A stretch of 64,000 nt of DNA from Limnanthes douglasii subsp. nivea. Lineage: Eukaryota; Streptophyta; Magnoliopsida; Brassicales; Limnanthaceae. How positions within the stretch are numbered: position 1 is the first letter of the stretch; the number at the start of each line of letters is the position of its first letter. Positions 59,348-64,000 of this stretch are shown here, piece after piece. Below the pieces are notes generated by a model. It was not told the origin of the DNA and ran no database searches. It was given only the letters and a program-made list of their open reading frames with translations. The stretch spans positions 107,269,278-107,333,277 of the forward strand of contig JAUPFV010000003.1 of assembly GCA_036936605.1 (NCBI GenBank), in the 5' to 3' direction. Both the position numbers and the translations under genes were made by a program.

Positions 59348-59385
59348 TGTTATACCTTAAATGTTTAGTTTCTTAGTCTGATGGT

Positions 59386-59479
59386 AGTATTTATAAAATC
59401 GAACTGGGTGGTTCAACTCAAAATTTGTTAGCGGGAAAGGTTGTCTTTGTTCCCGCTCAAATCTGTTTTTAGCGGGAAA
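59386..59479 (-). promoter_or_regulatory. Promoter of ORF A: TATA box and E2F-like sites
   Basis: TTATAAATA on the minus strand (59386-59394) is ~40 bp before the ATG. GCGGGAAA at 59431-59438 and 59472-59479 equals TTTCCCGC read on the minus strand, the plant E2F consensus. An inverted near-match, TTCCCGC, lies at 59450-59456. The sequence is seen; regulation in S phase would be inference. Confidence 0.5.
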
Positions 59480-59611
59480 CCTTCACTCCATTCCCTCCAT
59501 ATGTTTCCATACAATATTATAATATTCTGATGAAACTAATGTCTGTTTAGATTTTTGAATGTACTGTTGTTATCCTGCAACACCTAATATTTAAACTAAT
59601 GGAGTTTACCC

Positions 59612-59968
59612 CTAATGAAGTCTATCATCATCCACTTCACCCCTTGCAATTATTTTGTCCTCTAGAAATGCTACCATATCCCTTGTGATGTAGTCTATCA
59701 AGGTTAGGTTCCAAACAGAGGCTGCTTCTCGCTTAATAAGCGATGGCAAGAAACACAAATGCTGTATTGGCTTGCAAAAATTGTATCTGCTTTTGATCTG
59801 CTCACGAGTACGTATAACGACACCTCTTGTACCGAAACGACCGTAGTTCATATACATCGTACATAGCACACGCTCAAAAAACTGATCGCTTGTATCTTCC
59901 CCCAGTATCTCGCGTGCAATCTTCACAGCTCGAAGCATGTGGTAATCTTCGTCCGCCGTAAACTCCAT
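59612..59968 (-). CDS. Small SANT/Myb-like protein B (118 aa), unknown function
   Basis: An intact frame from the ATG at 59968. It starts MEFTADEDYHMLRAVKIARE. SDQFFERVLCTMYMNYGRFG, VIRTREQIKSRYNFCK and LIDYITRDMVAFLEDKI follow. Decayed copies at 17.8-18.14 kb and 50.16-50.5 kb keep the start (MEWT) and the VLC-MY and RYN blocks, so selection on these positions is likely. The opening W/F-T-x-x-ED-x-x-L-x-x-V and the central RT-x-EQ-x-x-SR echo a Myb/SANT repeat. It has no zinc pair, unlike ORF A. TATA-like CCTATAAAA (minus) lies at about 60050-60060. I do not recognise a named family. Confidence 0.65.
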   Translation of the reverse strand: MEFTADEDYHMLRAVKIAREILGEDTSDQFFERVLCTMYMNYGRFGTRGVVIRTREQIKSRYNFCKPIQHLCFLPSLIKREAASVWNLTLIDYITRDMVAFLEDKIIARGEVDDDRLH

Positions 59969-60389
59969 ACGTACACGTTAACGAGTTTTAAATTTTCGTT
60001 CGTGCGGTAGGTTACAAAAGTGTCGTATTTTGTTAGATTTTATGTCCCATTTTATAGGAGGCGAGTCAATTTTGGTGGGCGTTTAGTATTTGGATGAGGT
60101 CTCATTATAGCTCAATCCATACTATTTCGAATGCAATGTTGTTTTTCGCTATAATGAGACCCTTATTTGAAGAACGTGGGTTGTAATAATTAATTTCTAT
60201 ATGTGTGTATTTTTGTATATATTATGTGTCACCACATTAGTCGCCCATCCAGATTACGTTATCCTTACATGTCTGACAACGTTATCCTACTTTTAAGTAG
60301 GTTTTAGTCGGTTCATATATCTTATCTTATACTTCAAATCACAGTTAATAATAAAGGTTTTAAAAAAATTCAGTTCAAAATAAATTCAG

Positions 60390-60860
60390 TTTTGGAGTCG
60401 GGAAGGTCACAGAATTAGACCATTTTAGGCTACTTTGATGTAGTTTTTTTTAACTTTTTTGAGTTTTTTTTTTCTCCGCAAAATTCAAATCATTAGGGCC
60501 ACTTGACTAATGTTTGATGTTGGTTAAAAAAAATTTAAGTTTTGGAGTCGGGAAGGTCACAGAATTAGACCATTTTAGGCTAGTTTGATGTAGTTTTTTT
60601 TAACTTTTTTGAGTTTTTTTTTTTTCGCAAAATTCAAATCATTAGAGCCACTTGACTAATGTTTGATGTTGGTTGAAAAAAATTTAAGTTTTGGAGTCGG
60701 GAAGGTCACAAGATTAGACCATTTTAGGCTAGTTTGATGTAGTTTTTTTAACTTTTTTGAGTTTTTTTTTCCGCAAAATTCAAATCATTAGAGCCACTTG
60801 ACTAATGTTTGATGTTGGTTGAAAAAAAATTAAGTTTTGGAGTCGGGAAGGTCACAAAAA
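60390..60860. repeat. ~150-bp tandem repeat, about 3.1 copies
   Basis: Units start TTTTGGAGTCGGGAAGGTCA at about 60390, 60538, 60688 and 60835 (the last truncated). Each has AGACCATTTTAGGCTA, a T-run, and AATGTTTGATGTTGGTT. Copies are nearly identical. Confidence 0.93.
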
Positions 60861-60879
60861 GTTGAAAAAACAATTTTTA

Positions 60880-61050
60880 CAGAGGGCATTGCGAACACGG
60901 GTGCTTGTAAAACGCCGGATTTGCGAATGCAGGCCCATCAAACTAGGCAAAATTGCGAACACCCACTTCGCGATTTTGCCAAATCGTAGTGGTGGGAGTT
61001 CGCAATTTGGCCAAAATCACGCGTTCAAAGTTCGCAAATCCGCCACTGGG
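60880..61050. repeat. GCGAA-rich palindromic segment
   Basis: TTGCGAA and TTCGCAA words recur with inverted partners (for example GGCAAAATTGCGAA at about 60947 against TTCGCGATTTTGCC at about 60967; TTCGCAATTTGGCC at about 61001). The style matches the PMD leader intron at 56437-56641. Confidence 0.7.
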
Positions 61051-61274
61051 CCGAATTTTTAAATTTTTTCACACTTTTTTGGATAAAATTGTAATTTTTT
61101 GGGGAACTACCAATTTATTTGTGGTGTGCAACTTGTTTTTACAACAATTATAACTAATGGAATTTTAAAAATAAATAAAACGTGGGAGTATCGATTACAA
61201 AACGAAGTGAAAGTTCTAAAAATATTCGTAGACACAACGGAGTTCGGTTAAACACGTAATGCAAAATAAAATTA

Positions 61275-64000
61275 TTAGTCTTCATTCAAATCGAAGATAC
61301 GTGGTGGCTCTTCGTGTGCGGTCGATGGTTGCGCGGGCTTGATTTGGTTATGTTTGTTCAATCTCTTGTCGAGCGGTATTGCCCAACCGGTCACTTCATG
61401 ATCCGTACGAAAGGGAAACCAAGTAGGATATATTTCCGGAAGTGGTCCATCCAACGAAACCTACACAAATAAAAGGTAGATAAATATTTGGTCACGACAA
61501 TAATATATAACATTGAAACACACTTTAGTAAACTTACTTTGACAAAATGGTTACCATGAACGAAACCTATACCAATTTCGAGGTTAGGACATGATCGAGG
61601 AGGCACACCACGTAGAGGTAGATAAGTGTACGATTGGTGGAGTGAAATGTGGTATACGACACATTGGTATCTAGTGGCTATCACTAACCCTAAATCGGGT
61701 AACGTCATCCAATGCCTGGTACCTGCACCATACAATTCGAACACGTTCAACCTTCTCACAAGGTTATCTACACCTTGTGATCCATCAAACACTCTCTCCC
61801 ATAGCTCACGTTCGTTTTGCAATTCGCCGATCAAATCTCGTCTAACTTGGTCCCATGAATCGGATTTACCGTATACCGTCAAAGCAACGGCTCGGAATCC
61901 GCAATTACCGTCGGGAGAGACGTCTTCGACGCTAGAAATGTAGTCATGCAAATAGCTAGGAAACCAACTCTCGTACCCGCTAAAATCTTTGCCCTTTGAT
62001 GATTTTTTCGGTCGAGGCACTTTATCTTTCTTCGGTTTAGCCTTGGCTTTCGCTTTTTCTTTCGTCTTGGCTTTTGGCGCTAGAAATGTAGCCGTGCTAC
62101 CTATCGTGCCGGGAGTGCTAACGCCTAGACTTCCATCGTATTCCCACTCGCTAGGGTCCCGTTGAGTTGATTTGTCCCGACCGGCTTTTTTCTTACCCTT
62201 AGTAACAATCGGCTCCTTAGGTTCCAAAACATGACTTCTAGCGGGATCTAGGATTTGCATCATCCTATTTATAATGTGGTCTTGGATGTGTTGCCCGTAA
62301 CCGCGGATGGTGCTACCTATTAAGGAGATTTTTCTAGTGAGCTCGTCTTCGGTATCAAACTCCTCATTAGGTTTGATCCTTAACGTACTCCAATAGACAT
62401 CACACTCATCTTTTCTAACCGCCCTTCCTTCTTTATAAATCAAAGCTAATTCGCATGCACATGGTAAATTATGAGTTGTCCTAATAACACACCCACACAC
62501 TCCGGGTGTGAACCATATTTTCATGGACTTTGCGAGATTTTCTTCTATTAGTTCTATGGCTTGAGATGAAAGCTCACCTTTGACATCCTTGTAGATGGTT
62601 TTGTTAGGCCCCCTAGTTGAGTTTCTTGGACGATACCTACTACGCTCGAATGACTCGAAAATGTTAGAGTGTTGAGCGGATAGGTGCGCATGAACATGTT
62701 TCCAAAATTGTTCGAACATGCATAGACTACTACCAATTGCCCGCTTGAGGCTAGAGTGAGCACTCTCCGCCCTACAACATGAGATAAAATACATTAGATT
62801 GCTAACACTTTATATTTTTAAAAAATCGGTGGAGAAGGAAATATAACTCACCGGTTGCTAGTTTGGTTGCCAAAGTGTTTAAATTTGTTCGTGTGATTGT
62901 TGAGGAATTTGTGTCCATATTCGTCAATCCATTGCTTCATAACGTAGTCGAGAGCCAATGGACAAAATGCGAAAGTGTGGTGCATATCGGCAAGGTTTTT
63001 GTTATAGTCTTCGAGCGTGGCCGAATAGGCTACCCTTTGGTAATATTCCCCGAACTCATCGGCCATTTCCACATTCGGTAAAACTTTTCTAGCGTAAGAG
63101 GTGACGTTCTTACCAATATGCCAAGTGCATAACATATGAGTTGCGTCCGGAAATATATCGTCTATAGCATTCATTAAAGCCAACTCCCTATCGGTGACAA
63201 TGATGTTAGGAAATGGGCACTTGTTGTTCGTCAACACCATATTTAGAATACTCAACCCCCAAGTGTAGTTCTCTTGTTTCTCGGAACTCAAAAAAACAAA
63301 AGCAACACAAAAGGTCTTCTTCGTCGAAGTTTGGCCCACTATTTCAAGTAAAGGCATCTTATATCTTGTAGTCTTGTACGTGCTGTCCATTATAAGAACT
63401 TGAGGAAACGTGCGCATAAAATCGATGCTTTTAGGGTGTGCAAAAAACAACTCGAGGATCTCGTCCGTTGCTTCACAACTTCGCTCCCAAACATAGTACT
63501 CGTGTTCTTTTAACTTAGTAAACAAGTATTGCATTTGGGTCTTGCCCGCTTTATCAACCAAATCATGTTTTTGCCGCATGTTGTATATCGTGCGCATGCC
63601 TGATACATTTTGCGGGTCTTTAATCTTCAACCCGCGATATATCTCTCTCGGTCGAGAACCGACTTCCGTTTGACTACGAACGAACAATTGTTCTTCGACT
63701 TTTAGTCTAGCGGCCCGAGAGTGACCGTCCAAGTGCAAAAATGGATCGTGGTTGTGTTTCCCGTTTAGCACAACCACTTTCCAATAACCCGGTAGCTCTG
63801 AGACCGGACTCCCTCTTAAGTAGAACGGACACCCGCATTTTTTCGATGAACATTCTCGGCGCTTCTTAACATACCCCGGTTTGGGGTTAGGTTTGTAAAC
63901 CCCGTGCCTCTCGCACCTAAAATACATCCTAGGAGTTTTCATGCTTTTTGTACCGTCGTCGTTTTTACTCCGGACCAAAATGAATCCTAGCTTTATGCTT
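61275..64000 (-). CDS. FAR1-type Mutator transposase fused to an OTU cysteine protease domain (5' end outside window)
   Basis: Three exons are visible (62852-64000 open at the edge, 61538-62771, 61275-61460) with introns of 80 and 77 bp; all junctions keep frame and no stop occurs. Order of domains: FAR1-like zinc DNA-binding region (CERHGVYKPNP, CGCPFYLRG, GKHNHDPF). MULE transposase core follows, with LIMDSTYKT (first Asp), IIVTDRELALMNAI (second Asp) and MLCTWHIGKN. SNRAESAHSSLKR spans the first intron. The SWIM-like CGCVIRTTHNLPCACEL comes next, then a Lys-rich linker. The OTU domain has VSPDGNCGFRAVALTVYG (Asp and Cys) and GIGFVHGNHFVKV (His). A ~60-residue tail ends IFDLNED. Transposase fused to a peptidase parallels the ULP1 fusions of Kaonashi elements. 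The OTU may act on ubiquitin; this is inference. A decayed OTU at 50.8-51.3 kb is its homologue. Confidence 0.9.

Larger units (their letters stand above)
59969..61274. other. Spacer between SANT-like ORFs and the OTU gene
   Basis: No gene. It holds the TATAATGAGACCC motifs (60098-60110 inverted, 60149-60162 direct), a ~150-bp tandem repeat (60390-60860) and GCGAA-rich sequence (60880-61050). Confidence 0.6.

Overview
The window reads as nuclear DNA of a flowering plant, most likely a eudicot. It is AT-rich, its genes carry short GT-AG introns, and it holds plant-specific families: the plant mobile domain, the LDL2 type of histone demethylase, Tat-lineage Ty3 retrotransposons and plant PIF/Harbinger and Mutator-like elements. 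I cannot name the species. Only two ordinary host genes are evident, both on the minus strand: a 12-exon, probably plastid-targeted PLP enzyme of the aluminium-resistance / methionine gamma-lyase-like family (19.25-22.21 kb) and LDL2 (CDS 37.23-39.60 kb, with a 5' leader exon near 42.0 kb). The rest is nested mobile elements and their debris.

Layout. 1-8,833: the right part of a Ty3/gypsy element of the Tat lineage. It has gag end, protease, reverse transcriptase, two RNase H domains, integrase, a long antisense gene and a 3' LTR. It is inserted in the gag of a minus-strand Ty1/copia element (8,834-9,586). 9.6-19.2 kb: a decayed PIF/Harbinger pair (minus-strand ORF1 remnant, plus-strand transposase), an ~83-bp tandem array broken by a CA microsatellite and by a complete TRIM element (14,592-15,340), and a remnant of a small SANT/Myb-like ORF. 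22.9-29.25 kb: a second decayed copia element whose 3' LTR carries a solo LTR (28,318-28,693) of the same Ty3 family, with a perfect 5-bp target duplication. 33,456-35,542: a 2.1-kb non-autonomous Mutator-like element with a perfect 9-bp target duplication and a large inverted array of a 23-bp repeat. 42.26-43.05 kb: a 5'-truncated LINE with a 14-bp target duplication. 43.07-51.5 kb: a decayed composite element (plant mobile domain gene, SANT-like ORF, OTU fragment) split by a third copia element (45.3-49.9 kb). 53,419-53,774: a 356-bp Mutator-type MITE. 55.94-64.0 kb: a much better preserved version of the same composite element.

The strongest candidate for something under-described is this composite. 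Its preserved copy has an intact plant mobile domain gene on the plus strand. Two small antisense ORFs that look like divergent SANT/Myb proteins follow. Then comes a minus-strand FAR1-type Mutator transposase fused to an OTU cysteine-protease domain that keeps its D-G-N-C and His motifs. The decayed copy at 43-51.5 kb keeps the same order and orientations, so the genes probably travelled together. Both copies also carry GCGA-rich hairpins: one in the first intron of each mobile-domain gene, and further GCGA-type sequence near the OTU gene. None of this has been compared with a database. Family calls come from reading motifs, and exon boundaries come from splice signals plus frame continuity.
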